This document shows positions 8,422 to 16,409 of a DNA stretch of 64,000 bases, piece by piece; within the stretch, counting starts at the first letter, position 1; each line of letters opens with the position of its first letter. The notes under the pieces are model-generated. The model was given only the letters and a program-made list of their open reading frames with translations, was not told the origin of the DNA and did not search any database. The position numbers and the translations under genes were made by a program. Source of the stretch: Candidatus Heimdallarchaeota archaeon (GTDB lineage: Archaea; Asgardarchaeota; Heimdallarchaeia; Heimdallarchaeales; Heimdallarchaeaceae); assembly GCA_016840095.1 (NCBI GenBank), contig JAEOSZ010000055.1:1-64000 (forward strand). Reading direction: 5' to 3'.

Positions 8422-8622
8422 TCAGAAAATAGATGTTACATTAACCGCTTGAAATCCTTTGTCTGTTTTTTCTATGTCAAATTCTACTTCATCTCCCTCT
8501 TTGAGATAATAAAAATCATCAAGTGTAGTTGACCAGTGAAAATAGATATCTCTCTTCTCATCTGTTTTGTTGATGAATCCAAATCCTTTGATAGGTAGTA
8601 TCCTCTTTATTGTTCCTTTCAT
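8422..8622 (-). CDS. Cold-shock domain nucleic-acid-binding protein (CspA-like)
   Basis: A 66-residue single cold-shock domain, the normal CspA length. RNP1 is present as KGFGFI and RNP2 as DIYFHWS (usually DIFVHFS), followed by L.EGDEVEF and the closing KG.QAVNV. These proteins bind single-stranded RNA or DNA and melt secondary structure. The start is fixed by an unusually strong Shine-Dalgarno AAGGAGGT four bases before the ATG, uncommon in this window. Cold-shock proteins are patchy in archaea, so acquisition from bacteria at some time is plausible. Confidence 0.9.
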   Translation of the reverse strand: MKGTIKRILPIKGFGFINKTDEKRDIYFHWSTTLDDFYYLKEGDEVEFDIEKTDKGFQAVNVTSIF

Positions 8623-8627
8623 AATGT

Positions 8628-8635
8628 ACCTCCTT
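8628..8635 (-). promoter_or_regulatory. Strong Shine-Dalgarno site of cold-shock gene
   Basis: Read on the minus strand, AAGGAGGT ends four bases before the ATG at 8622. It is the most complete anti-16S match seen in the window and fixes the start. Confidence 0.7.
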
Positions 8636-8890
8636 AAGTAAATTCACTTTTTGAAATCAGGAGTGCTAATCCGTGTATGCTAAAAAATAATCCAAATAAA
8701 TCAGCTGTTAGTAAGTAATTCAGCCAAAATTCTATCTATTTTCCTTTTCATGTTGTTTAATCTTCAGCTTTTATAAACAATGTGTTGTTTCTGTTTTGGT
8801 ATTTGTGATATTTTCAAATTGTTTCTAAATTCAGCGTTTAAATCACGAAAAATATATAATTCTATTCAGTTCAGTACTTTATTGTTACTT

Positions 8891-9901
8891 ATGAAAGAAC
8901 TATCTAGTAAATTACAGAAATATCTATCAGATAAAAGTGGGAAAGACAATATCACAGTTGAGAATTTCGAGAAACTCAATTTAGGTTTTGAAACAGAAAA
9001 ATATTCTTTCACTGAGCTTTCTTATGTTGATAAAGAACCAGTTGTAAACAAATTCGTTTTGAGAATGCTTCCTGATATTGATGAATGTTATGGCGCTAAG
9101 AATGAGTTTACTACCATGGATAGACTCTACAAAGAAGGTTTTCCAGTTCCAAGAGTTATTTTGCATGAGGAAGATGAATCTATTTTAGGAAAACCATTCT
9201 TGTTGATGGAATATATTGAGAATAGATGGTTCCCAACAGTAATACTAAAGGCTAGTTCAGATCAACAGATGTATTGGCTGAAGAAATTTACCGAACTATT
9301 AGTTAAACTGCATCAAATAGATTGGAAGAAAATAATAACAGATAAAGCACCAAAAAACATAGATGATCCATTTTTCACAATTGATGTATATCTCACCAAT
9401 TATATCACTGATTGGAAAAAACACGGATTTTCTCTATACAAAACCACACTTGCTTGGCTTAAAGAACAGAGAGAAAATTATCCTGCTAAAAGAGTGGGAT
9501 TTAATCATGGAGATTTTCATTTTGCTAATGTTATTGTCGCAGAGGATGATACATTGTTTCTAATTGATTGGAGCTACTCTAATGTGAGAGATATTCGCAT
9601 GGATATAGCATATTCCTTTTGCGTTTTCCATATGGAAAAACAAGGGGAACTTGGAAAATTGTTCTTAGACTATTATGAAGAACTTTCCGGAGAACCAATG
9701 GGTGATTTAGCCTTCTATGAGGTTCTATCTGCAATTCAACTTATTTTCTTTTGCATAATTTCAATTGAAAAATTAAAGAAAGAAAGCGAGAATTATTTGA
9801 AAGGATTGAAGCACTTCAAATTTTGGTTAGAGAATTTGTACAAATTTCTAGTAGAGAGAACAGAGGTAAGAATCCCAGAAATTGAAGAAATGTTAGGTTA
9901 A
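8891..9901 (+). CDS. Aminoglycoside/choline-kinase-fold phosphotransferase (APH family)
   Basis: About 336 residues. The catalytic loop is NHGDFHFANV (Asp near residue 207, the APH HGDxxxxN motif) and the metal site is LIDWSY (Asp near 228). The N-terminal lobe has KFVLRMLP (ATP-binding lysine region), a GFPVPRVI segment and the hinge LLMEYIE. The family phosphorylates hydroxyl groups of small metabolites, sugars or antibiotics; the natural substrate here is unknown. The ORF track begins at 8780, but the first 37 residues (MCCFCFGICDIF...) look unlike protein and overlap promoter-like AT-rich DNA, so I start at ATG 8891 (MKELSSKLQKYL). Confidence 0.85.
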   Translation: MKELSSKLQKYLSDKSGKDNITVENFEKLNLGFETEKYSFTELSYVDKEPVVNKFVLRMLPDIDECYGAKNEFTTMDRLYKEGFPVPRVILHEEDESILGKPFLLMEYIENRWFPTVILKASSDQQMYWLKKFTELLVKLHQIDWKKIITDKAPKNIDDPFFTIDVYLTNYITDWKKHGFSLYKTTLAWLKEQRENYPAKRVGFNHGDFHFANVIVAEDDTLFLIDWSYSNVRDIRMDIAYSFCVFHMEKQGELGKLFLDYYEELSGEPMGDLAFYEVLSAIQLIFFCIISIEKLKKESENYLKGLKHFKFWLENLYKFLVERTEVRIPEIEEMLG

Positions 9902-9949
9902 TCTAGAAATATAGTAAAGTAAAGAAAGAGAAGTACAACCTCTCTTTGA

Positions 9950-10699
9950 TTATCTCTTGATGGATGCTAGACCCTCTTTTACACCCGCAGTAGCCCATTT
10001 ATTCCAAGGCAAGGTAAAAAACTTGAAACCTCTATCAATGAAATCATTTGGGTTCTGTCCCCCAGGGATAAAGTACATGCCCGGAACTACTCCAGCATCC
10101 TCACATGCACTAGCAATCTTATCCAAGGTACTCTGATACTTTGGATTAAGATAATCTAAAGGGATACCCAGATTGATCGATAGATCGGATGGTCCAACCA
10201 AGAGAACATCGATTCCGGGGACGCTAAGAATCTCCTCCATGTTTCCCAGAGATTCCATGGTCTCGATCATAGGTATAACTACAAGCTCCTCGTTCACTAT
10301 ATCCATGTACTCTCGATAATTCTCAAAATCTCCCCAATCTCCCCGTTGACCAGCAGAGCTTCTCTTCCCAACGGGTGGATAATTGCACCATTGGACCATA
10401 TCCTCAGCCTCTTTCTTGGTATTAACCATAGGAACGATGATGCCCCTTGCGCCAATGTCTAGTGCATAACAGATTTGATCTTGCCTATTTTCCCCAACCC
10501 GGATAATTGGACTAGCCTTCTTTCCCCTCATATCTTGAAGCAGATGCTGTAGTTCCTTGATTTCAACAGCTGTATGTTGTGTATCAAAGAGGAGGAAATC
10601 AAAACCCACATCTGACAAGAAATCGATTGGAATCTTCAGGGAAGCACTGGTACCTATGGCTGCTTTACCTTTTTTTAATGCGTCTTTGACAGTATTCAT
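9950..10699 (-). CDS. HpcH/HpaI-family class II aldolase
   Basis: A 249-residue TIM-barrel enzyme that cleaves or forms 2-oxo-3-deoxy acids using a divalent metal. Family landmarks are visible: FLLFDTQHTAVEI (usually D.EH), SPIIRVGEN, ARGIIVPMVNT, the metal-site MIETMESLGN, and VDVLLVGPSDLSINLG. The QH in place of EH is a small deviation. Likely substrate is a 2,4-dihydroxyhept-2-enedioate or 2-keto-3-deoxy-sugar-acid type compound. Base composition differs sharply from the surroundings: sampled 60-base rows are about 48-50% GC against about a third in neighbouring genes, and there is no long A/T drift in codon third positions. This suggests recent transfer. The gene stands alone, convergent with the kinase and divergent from the esterase/HxlR pair. 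Confidence 0.88.
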   Translation of the reverse strand: MNTVKDALKKGKAAIGTSASLKIPIDFLSDVGFDFLLFDTQHTAVEIKELQHLLQDMRGKKASPIIRVGENRQDQICYALDIGARGIIVPMVNTKKEAEDMVQWCNYPPVGKRSSAGQRGDWGDFENYREYMDIVNEELVVIPMIETMESLGNMEEILSVPGIDVLLVGPSDLSINLGIPLDYLNPKYQSTLDKIASACEDAGVVPGMYFIPGGQNPNDFIDRGFKFFTLPWNKWATAGVKEGLASIKR

Positions 10700-10787
10700 T
10701 TAATATACCTTAAAGGCCTAGTCATGATTTATGTATTATATTCTTTTTCATTATACCTGTTAATATATAACTTTCAATCGTATCTCC

Positions 10788-10831
10788 TAAGTAAGTGAAT
10801 TTTTTTTCACTTAGTTGAATTCAACTTACTT
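10788..10831. promoter_or_regulatory. Nested palindromic operator-like sites
   Basis: TAAGTGAA (10792-10799) and TTCACTTA (10806-10813) form a perfect eight-base inverted repeat; directly next to it AGTTGAATTCAACT (10813-10826) is a perfect 14-base palindrome. Together they give several copies of a half-site close to AAGT(T)GAA. They sit between the aldolase and the esterase/HxlR genes. HxlR proteins bind dyad sites, so the regulator encoded at 11918 is an obvious candidate ligand, by inference. Confidence 0.5.
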
Positions 10832-10865
10832 TAGTCCTTAAATACATGAGGTTTTAGTGTATATT

Positions 10866-10884
10866 AGGTTTAATAAATAAACCT
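10866..10884. promoter_or_regulatory. Seven-base inverted repeat before esterase operon
   Basis: AGGTTTA (10866-10872) and TAAACCT (10878-10884) are perfect reverse complements around five bases. It lies about 80 bases before the esterase start and is a different sequence from the upstream palindromes. Confidence 0.35.
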
Positions 10885-10960
10885 ACTTGAAATACTAAAC
10901 TTGGTGGAAAAAATGACACAAAATTCAAGTATAACAAAATTAAAGGAAAGTGAATAAGAA

Positions 10961-11875
10961 ATGGTAAGTATATTTGCAAAAATGTTAATGAAGATGCTAG
11001 CAAAAAATAAAGATCACGTTTTTGTTTTAGATGAAGTTGATGAAACCAGAGATGTCTTTGATAATATGGGGTCGAAGGCTAAACCTGCAAAAGGTGTTAA
11101 TTATGAAGAAATCCAAATAGGGAATATTGCTGCTGAAAAATACTCAAGAAATTCCAAAGAATCAATTTCACGAGTGATATTATATCTACACGGTGGAGGT
11201 TATTTGTTCGGATCTTATGTATCTCATAGAGCATTAGTATCTAAACTTTGTAGGAAATTGAATTCTAATGCATACAGTATAAACTACAGACTTGCTCCTG
11301 AACATCCTTATCCTGCTGGTTTAGATGATGCTTTTTATGCATATAAATGGCTTTTAGAAGAGAAATCCATTCTCCCTGAAAATATAATAATTGCAGGTGA
11401 CTCTGCTGGAGGAGGTTTAGCTTTTGCATTGCTTGTTCGAATTGGGAAACAAAATTTACCTCAACCTAAAGCAGCTATAACTTTGTCTCCCTGGACTGAT
11501 CTAACATTAACAAGTGATTCTTTTAAGACAAAAAGGGAAGAAGATCCATTCTTCAATTATAAGAACATAGAAACTGGTGCTTTAGTATATCTAGGATCCG
11601 AGTCTCCAGAAAATCCCGAGATTTCACCTTTATATGCTGATTACAAAGGATGGCCTAGTATATTTATACAAGTAGGAACTAGAGAGTTATGTTTAGACGA
11701 TTCTCTAAATATAGCAGAGAAAATGAAAAAACAAGGGGTAGCTGTAACTCTGGATGTTTGGGAAGGAATGTTTCATGCATTTCTATTCTTAAGTACAATA
11801 CCCATTATTGGTAAATTGATTCCAGAATTTAAACGAGCTATGAAAAATATACAGACTTTTGTAGATAGTCTTTGA
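10961..11875 (+). CDS. Alpha/beta hydrolase, hormone-sensitive-lipase-type esterase
   Basis: A 304-residue carboxylesterase of the HSL/fold-3 family. The oxyanion motif HGGG is near residue 77 (LYLHGGGYLFGS), the nucleophile elbow GDSAGGG near 146, and the acid and histidine lie in VGTRELCLDDS (about 243-250) and EGMFHAF (about 269). A NYRLAPEHPYPAGLDD segment, diagnostic for this family, is present. The enzyme should hydrolyse short-chain acyl esters in the cytosol; there is no signal peptide. A GAAAGTGA stretch precedes the ATG. The HxlR gene follows 42 bases later in the same direction, so the two are probably co-transcribed. Confidence 0.92.
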   Translation: MVSIFAKMLMKMLAKNKDHVFVLDEVDETRDVFDNMGSKAKPAKGVNYEEIQIGNIAAEKYSRNSKESISRVILYLHGGGYLFGSYVSHRALVSKLCRKLNSNAYSINYRLAPEHPYPAGLDDAFYAYKWLLEEKSILPENIIIAGDSAGGGLAFALLVRIGKQNLPQPKAAITLSPWTDLTLTSDSFKTKREEDPFFNYKNIETGALVYLGSESPENPEISPLYADYKGWPSIFIQVGTRELCLDDSLNIAEKMKKQGVAVTLDVWEGMFHAFLFLSTIPIIGKLIPEFKRAMKNIQTFVDSL

Positions 11876-11917
11876 AAAGAGGAAGATAATTAAATAACAA
11901 AATCGAGTTGAGACAAT

Positions 11918-12382
11918 ATGGAAGAGGAATTTAGCACTATCTGGAAAGAAGTGAATGAACTCATACCTAAGATGCGTGAAGCAGTTAGGAAAGGATTAGA
12001 GAAGGATTTTGAGACTTTTGTACATGATGATGCTCATATACAAAAAGAGCTCCTCTTTCTTAACAATGCATTGAGTTTCCTACAGAAGAAATGGACAATG
12101 GATTTAATATATATCATCAGGATGAAAGGCAAACCATTTTTCAATGACATTCGACGAGCTATTCCTGATTTAAATTCTCGTACTTTAACAACTCGTTTGA
12201 AAGAGTTTGAAAATAATCACATAGTTATTCGAACAGTGAATAGTACTCAACCAATTCGAGTTAGTTATGAATTGACAGATACAGGAAATGGCATTTACGA
12301 ATTATTATTGCCATTACTCTTTTTCTTTTCTGGTGCAAAATATCAATTAGAACAAAAAGAGAATCAGACTGAATCTAAATAG
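11918..12382 (+). CDS. HxlR-family winged-helix transcriptional regulator
   Basis: A 154-residue protein. After an acidic N-terminal helix region, residues about 48-130 form the HxlR winged helix: LQKKWTMDLIYIIRMKGKPFFNDIRRAIPDLNSRTLTTRLKEFENNHIV, matching the family pattern K W ... F.el.r.i..is...Lt.rLkeLe. It would bind DNA as a dimer. Placement directly after the esterase and the palindromes at 10788-10884 suggest that it controls this operon and perhaps the divergent aldolase. The inducer is unknown. Its stop converges with the ABM gene, ten bases apart. Confidence 0.85.
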   Translation: MEEEFSTIWKEVNELIPKMREAVRKGLEKDFETFVHDDAHIQKELLFLNNALSFLQKKWTMDLIYIIRMKGKPFFNDIRRAIPDLNSRTLTTRLKEFENNHIVIRTVNSTQPIRVSYELTDTGNGIYELLLPLLFFFSGAKYQLEQKENQTESK

Positions 12383-12392
12383 ATTCTATAGC

Positions 12393-12710
12393 TTATTCTA
12401 ATCTAGATGCTTTAACTTCATAATGTTGGGATTTTTCATCAAAGCGTGAAAGTAATGCTCTTGCTTTTAGAGGAACAACGGCTACCTCATAATCTTCTCC
12501 GGCAAATGTTTGAACATCTTCTATTGAATCAAACCACATTATTGTAATGAATTCCTCCTCATCACCAATCTTTCGACGTAAAAGATGAATTCCTTTAAAA
12601 CCTTCAATTTTGAGGTTTTCAATACCTAAGAATATTTCACTTCTGAGAAGTGATTCGTAATCATCAGCATTATTAAGTGTAGTCCACCCATGCCATATTC
12701 TACTAATCAT
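12393..12710 (-). CDS. Antibiotic-biosynthesis-monooxygenase (ABM) domain protein
   Basis: A 105-residue protein with a dimeric ferredoxin-like ABM fold: MISRIWHGWT start, then GIENLKIEGFKGIHLLRR, EEFITIMWFDSIEDVQTFAG, and a closing strand. These small proteins act as cofactor-free monooxygenases or haem-binding/degrading proteins, or only as binding modules. Catalytic residues cannot be assigned. It lies between the HxlR regulator (convergent) and the flavodoxin gene (divergent), so a redox link is possible but not shown. Confidence 0.75.
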   Translation of the reverse strand: MISRIWHGWTTLNNADDYESLLRSEIFLGIENLKIEGFKGIHLLRRKIGDEEEFITIMWFDSIEDVQTFAGEDYEVAVVPLKARALLSRFDEKSQHYEVKASRLE

Positions 12711-12815
12711 TGTTAGTTCCTTCTTATCGTGTTCTAATCTGTAACATCTTTATATTTTTTCATAAACTATAACATCTCAAATAATCTTAAGAATTAAATC
12801 AACGTTAACATCCTA

Positions 12816-13340
12816 ATGAACATAAAGATTTCAGATACAGAGAAACAACAAACCATATTGATAACCTATTATACACGGACAGGTAATACTGAGAAATTTG
12901 CAGACCAGATTAAACAACTAGTTGGAGGAGATCTTTTCAGAATTGAAGAAGTTGATAAATATCCTCCTAGTTATCAGGATGTACTTAAAGTAAGTAAAGT
13001 AGAGATTCAAAATCAATACAAACCACCTATTAGACGTTCAGTTGAAAATATAGATCAATATGATATTATCTTTGTTGGCACACCTAATTGGTATGGAACT
13101 ATAGCTCCACCTGTTTTAACATTTCTATCAATACATGATTTAACAAACAAGACCATTATTCCTTTTGCAACTCATGGAGGTGGAGGAGAGCAGCGATGTT
13201 TATCAGATATCAGTAAAAACAGCTCTCAATCAAAAGTCTTAGATGGAATTGTACTCTATGGTTCACAAGCTGAGTCTTTTAACAATAAGATATTTGAGTG
13301 GTTAAAAGAATTACAAATATTCGATAACACACTTATCTAA
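12816..13340 (+). CDS. Flavodoxin-like electron-transfer protein
   Basis: A 174-residue flavodoxin domain. The FMN phosphate loop is TYYTRTGNTEKFAD (residues about 17-30), the second FMN loop is GTPNWYGTIAPPV, and the third is FATHGGGGEQR. A VEIQNQYKPPI insert resembles flavodoxin_4 (FldA-like/YgiY-type) members, which often carry such a segment after the first helix. It should carry one or two electrons between reductases and small enzymes in the cytosol. No partner is adjacent apart from the divergent ABM protein. Confidence 0.88.
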   Translation: MNIKISDTEKQQTILITYYTRTGNTEKFADQIKQLVGGDLFRIEEVDKYPPSYQDVLKVSKVEIQNQYKPPIRRSVENIDQYDIIFVGTPNWYGTIAPPVLTFLSIHDLTNKTIIPFATHGGGGEQRCLSDISKNSSQSKVLDGIVLYGSQAESFNNKIFEWLKELQIFDNTLI

Positions 13341-13395
13341 TATACAGAAGCCCTTTTGCCGTTTTGAGGATTTAATAACGTGAATACTTCTATTC

Positions 13396-13617
13396 TTAAC
13401 TATTTCTCAAAATTTCAACTTCCTCAGCTCCAATTAATAACATGAATCCAAAGAGAAGTCCTTCAGTAACTTCGAAAAAAGTTGTGACATCTGTATTATG
13501 GAATCTAGCTCCAATTGCTATTATAACTGCAGTAACAATCATTAGTGATAGAGTAACTAAAAATAGCTTCAGAATCCATTTTTGTTCAGTTTTGATATCT
13601 GCGAAACCTACTGGCAT
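13396..13617 (-). CDS. Small two-helix membrane protein
   Basis: About 73 residues from ATG 13617 (the track used a TTG three codons upstream). Two hydrophobic helices are seen, LFLVTLSLMIVTAVIIAIGA and TEGLLFGFMLLIGAEEV, joined by a short polar loop. The opposite-strand ORF 13442-13651 covers the same bases but reads as unlikely protein. A seven-base hairpin (AATCAAT/ATTGATT, 13621-13639) overlaps its leader. Function unknown. Confidence 0.5.
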   Translation of the reverse strand: MPVGFADIKTEQKWILKLFLVTLSLMIVTAVIIAIGARFHNTDVTTFFEVTEGLLFGFMLLIGAEEVEILRNS

Positions 13618-13639
13618 AATAATCAATCAAAAATTGATT

Positions 13640-13885
13640 AGTTATTTTTAATTTTATCTGTAAGTTAATCTAAATAATTATAATTTTACGTTTATACTTA
13701 TAAGAATAACTAAATAATAATACCTTTATATTGATACTTATAGATTCTTCTTAATAATTATAGATTAGAGCTGATAAGTATAGGTATATTACTATTTATA
13801 CCAGATAATATAGAATGGTTGTTAAGTTCAAGAAGTGACTTAGTTTTCACATAAGATTAATAAAGCATATAGTTTTCGAATATTC
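13640..13885. other. Very AT-rich gap with short ATACTTAT repeats
   Basis: No open frame of note. The octamer ATACTTAT occurs at 13694-13701 and 13734-13741 and in inverted form (ATAAGTAT) at 13774-13781, about 40 bases apart each time, in nearly pure A+T. It contains the promoters of the divergent flanking genes; regular spacing might also fit a binding array. Confidence 0.35.
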
Positions 13886-15001
13886 ATGCTTGAAGATTTT
13901 CTCTCTTCTCATTCATCACAAGAAAAAATAGTTGAAATTTTGATTGAACCTGAAATAATCCACCTTGTAGAAGAGAAGGATTCATTGTTTCTAAATTTTG
14001 ATTTTATGATCCAAGGTCTCGCTGAAAGAAATCTTATAATCAGATTCATCAAAGTAGCTGTTTATGATAAACAAGACAAGCTGATTACTTTCAAACATTT
14101 GAATCATAATGGTGTAGGTAACCCTAGTATGCATACTCTTGGAGAATATACATTAGAGGGTAAAAAAACATTGGATGTTTTCAATCCATTTTATCGTTTT
14201 CCAAAGGATACCCCAATAGAGTATTTACGCTATATGTTTACTTTCATAGACCAAAACAGTGAAGAAGAGTTTTACTACGGGAATGTAATAGTTAAACCAG
14301 TGAGATATGAACAAAAAGTGAAGCTCTCCTTACCTCTAAGAGGTAAACTTGTAATTCTAGATGGTTTTGATTTCTACTCTCATCACAGAAGAATTGCTAT
14401 TAGTTTACTTAGAGAATTTACTAAAGGAGCTTTCAAAACCAATTTCAACAGATATGGTATGGATTTCTCAGTTCTAGGTGAAGATAACAATTTGAGAAGT
14501 ATGACTGAGGATGAGAAAGACAATAACTATGATTTCCATTTTACTGATATTAAGAAGTTCTATACTCATGAAGCTATAGTCTATGCTCCTGCTCCAGGAG
14601 AGATAGTAGAAGTTGTTGATGATTTGGAAGATTTATATGATGAACCATTCGATTTTACTACTGCAATGGGAGAAAAGAGAGTCAAAGAAGTAGCTGGAAA
14701 TTACATCGTGATTAAACATAATGAAAGAGAATACAGTCATCTATATCATCTACTTAAAGGAAGCTGCAAGGTCAAAGTAGGTGATCATGTAAAAAGAGAA
14801 CAAGAGATAGCAAAAGTAGGTTTTTCAGGTGCCTCTAATGTATATTCACACTTACATTATCAATTTCTAAATGGAAGTGATATGTTAACTGCTAAGGAAC
14901 TACCTGTTAAATTCTCAAATGTTTTACTTTGGCAAGGTTCTGAAAAGAAATTGTATGAAGAACTTGTCATCAATACAGGAGATATATTTCAAAATGGATA
15001 A
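13886..15001 (+). CDS. M23-like (LytM) peptidase-fold protein
   Basis: A 371-residue protein. The first half is an all-beta domain of unknown type (about 1-150). The C-terminal half contains a lysostaphin/M23 beta fold: AIVYAPAPGEIVEVVDD, NYIVIKHNEREYSHLYHL, CKVKVGDHVKREQEIAKVGFSG and the zinc-site-like SHLHYQF (HxH near residue 321). The upstream metal ligands (normally H...D) may be in DFHFTD near residue 215. M23 enzymes usually cut peptidoglycan cross-links, which archaea lack, and there is no signal peptide. It may therefore act on another peptide or be a binding module. Confidence 0.75.
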   Translation: MLEDFLSSHSSQEKIVEILIEPEIIHLVEEKDSLFLNFDFMIQGLAERNLIIRFIKVAVYDKQDKLITFKHLNHNGVGNPSMHTLGEYTLEGKKTLDVFNPFYRFPKDTPIEYLRYMFTFIDQNSEEEFYYGNVIVKPVRYEQKVKLSLPLRGKLVILDGFDFYSHHRRIAISLLREFTKGAFKTNFNRYGMDFSVLGEDNNLRSMTEDEKDNNYDFHFTDIKKFYTHEAIVYAPAPGEIVEVVDDLEDLYDEPFDFTTAMGEKRVKEVAGNYIVIKHNEREYSHLYHLLKGSCKVKVGDHVKREQEIAKVGFSGASNVYSHLHYQFLNGSDMLTAKELPVKFSNVLLWQGSEKKLYEELVINTGDIFQNG

Positions 15002-15025
15002 AAAAAATGTAATAGCAAAGTTCAA

Positions 15026-16282
15026 CTAGACCATTTTGATATTTTCAAATTTCTCCTCATCTTTCAAACTTGTAATATGATTATAATCCCAATAAGGAGA
15101 TTGATTGCAAAAGTCTTCTATCCACTTTTCATCAAAAGATTCATTGATTTCAACTTTTCTTTGCTTTTTATCGATTAATGTTAATCTTTTTGCATGTTTG
15201 AGATTTCCTATTTCAGTGACAGCAATTAGAATATTTGCTAAACATATTGTCCAAATTCCTAGACCTATGAGAATTACTACTACAGCTAAAATCCAATAAC
15301 CCCAACTTGAAGTAATAGCAAACCACAATGAAAGTGCAACTACACCTCCCATTAGAATAAAATTAAATATGTTTCTTATAATTTTTATATTCGATTTCCT
15401 TTTACTAAACTTACCATATTGAAAAATTAATGCATGAATTAAATGTTTAAGTAAAGATGGATGGACATGTTTACTTTCTATAAGATTAAGGAAATTACTC
15501 TCCCTAAGTTGTTCATAGTCCTGTATTTCTTGTTTCGTATATTCATAGAAAATTTTTATTCTCTGACCTTTAATGTTTACTTGACTTTGATCTGTAGTTG
15601 TACCAGCTGCAGTTTTAAGAGTCTTTTCAATTCCTACTAGAAGAAGTAAGAAGGTCTTAGAATGCTCTTTATCCCCTGTAACACTTTCATGAGAAACATT
15701 ATATTCCTCAACAAGCTTTTGCAATGCCTTCGAATCTTCTAAATCTTGAATGTGTCTTTGGAGACCTCTCTGAGTTTCTAAATCATTTCCTATATATGCA
15801 GTTATTGTACTTAATTTATTATAATGTAAAATTAGAGAAACTGATTCTTCTTCAGGATAAAATCCTTCTCTATTCCAATCAGCATATATCTTGATTGTTC
15901 TTCCTTCAAGTTCTTGATTCTGACAGAGAACTAGAAACTTGAGCGCAATAGCATTTGACCTAAGTTTATCACTTATTGGAATGATTGCTAACCTGATATC
16001 CTCAAAATCTATCCATACAAATTTGTCCATTGTTTTTTGATTGAATTCTGCATCTTGTTCATATACTCTGTTTACAAGAAAATCGTTTACAATTAAGAAT
16101 TCATTAGTTTGATCCTTTAACTCAGAATTAAGAACAACTCTCAATTGTTCATCTAAGTGTATAGCTACAACAGGGAGAATCTTAATCTTATTTTCTCCTT
16201 CTATTCTTTTTCTCTCCTCTAGTTCTCTAGTTCTCTCTTTTCTTTCTTGTCTCCTTATCATCCATCTAGAAGTTGCGGCCAT
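15026..16282 (-). CDS. Large hypothetical protein with two C-terminal-half membrane helices
   Basis: About 418 residues from ATG 16282 (the track used a TTG 18 codons upstream; a CTTAAATATT box lies at the right distance for the ATG start). It has a charged N-terminal stretch (RRQERKERTRELEERKRIE), a long soluble domain of about 270 residues, then two membrane helices (FILMGGVVALSLWFAITSS and GYWILAVVVILIGLGIWTICL) and a soluble tail. No cysteine cluster or nucleotide motif. Family not recognised. Confidence 0.65.
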   Translation of the reverse strand: MAATSRWMIRRQERKERTRELEERKRIEGENKIKILPVVAIHLDEQLRVVLNSELKDQTNEFLIVNDFLVNRVYEQDAEFNQKTMDKFVWIDFEDIRLAIIPISDKLRSNAIALKFLVLCQNQELEGRTIKIYADWNREGFYPEEESVSLILHYNKLSTITAYIGNDLETQRGLQRHIQDLEDSKALQKLVEEYNVSHESVTGDKEHSKTFLLLLVGIEKTLKTAAGTTTDQSQVNIKGQRIKIFYEYTKQEIQDYEQLRESNFLNLIESKHVHPSLLKHLIHALIFQYGKFSKRKSNIKIIRNIFNFILMGGVVALSLWFAITSSWGYWILAVVVILIGLGIWTICLANILIAVTEIGNLKHAKRLTLIDKKQRKVEINESFDEKWIEDFCNQSPYWDYNHITSLKDEEKFENIKMV

Positions 16283-16409
16283 TTTGTTATCAACTAACTG
16301 GAGAATATTTAAGTATTCTTTAAGATATTTTATCAACTCACTTCATTTAGAGAGACATTTAGTTACAAACAAGAAGGAGTGGTTATTTCTATCTTTAAAT
16401 TGAAAGAAA

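Noticed and set aside
13442-13651. Plus-strand ORF of 69 residues over the small membrane protein
   Set aside because: The minus-strand reading gives two clean membrane helices; the plus-strand reading is mixed and overlaps the AT-rich leader.
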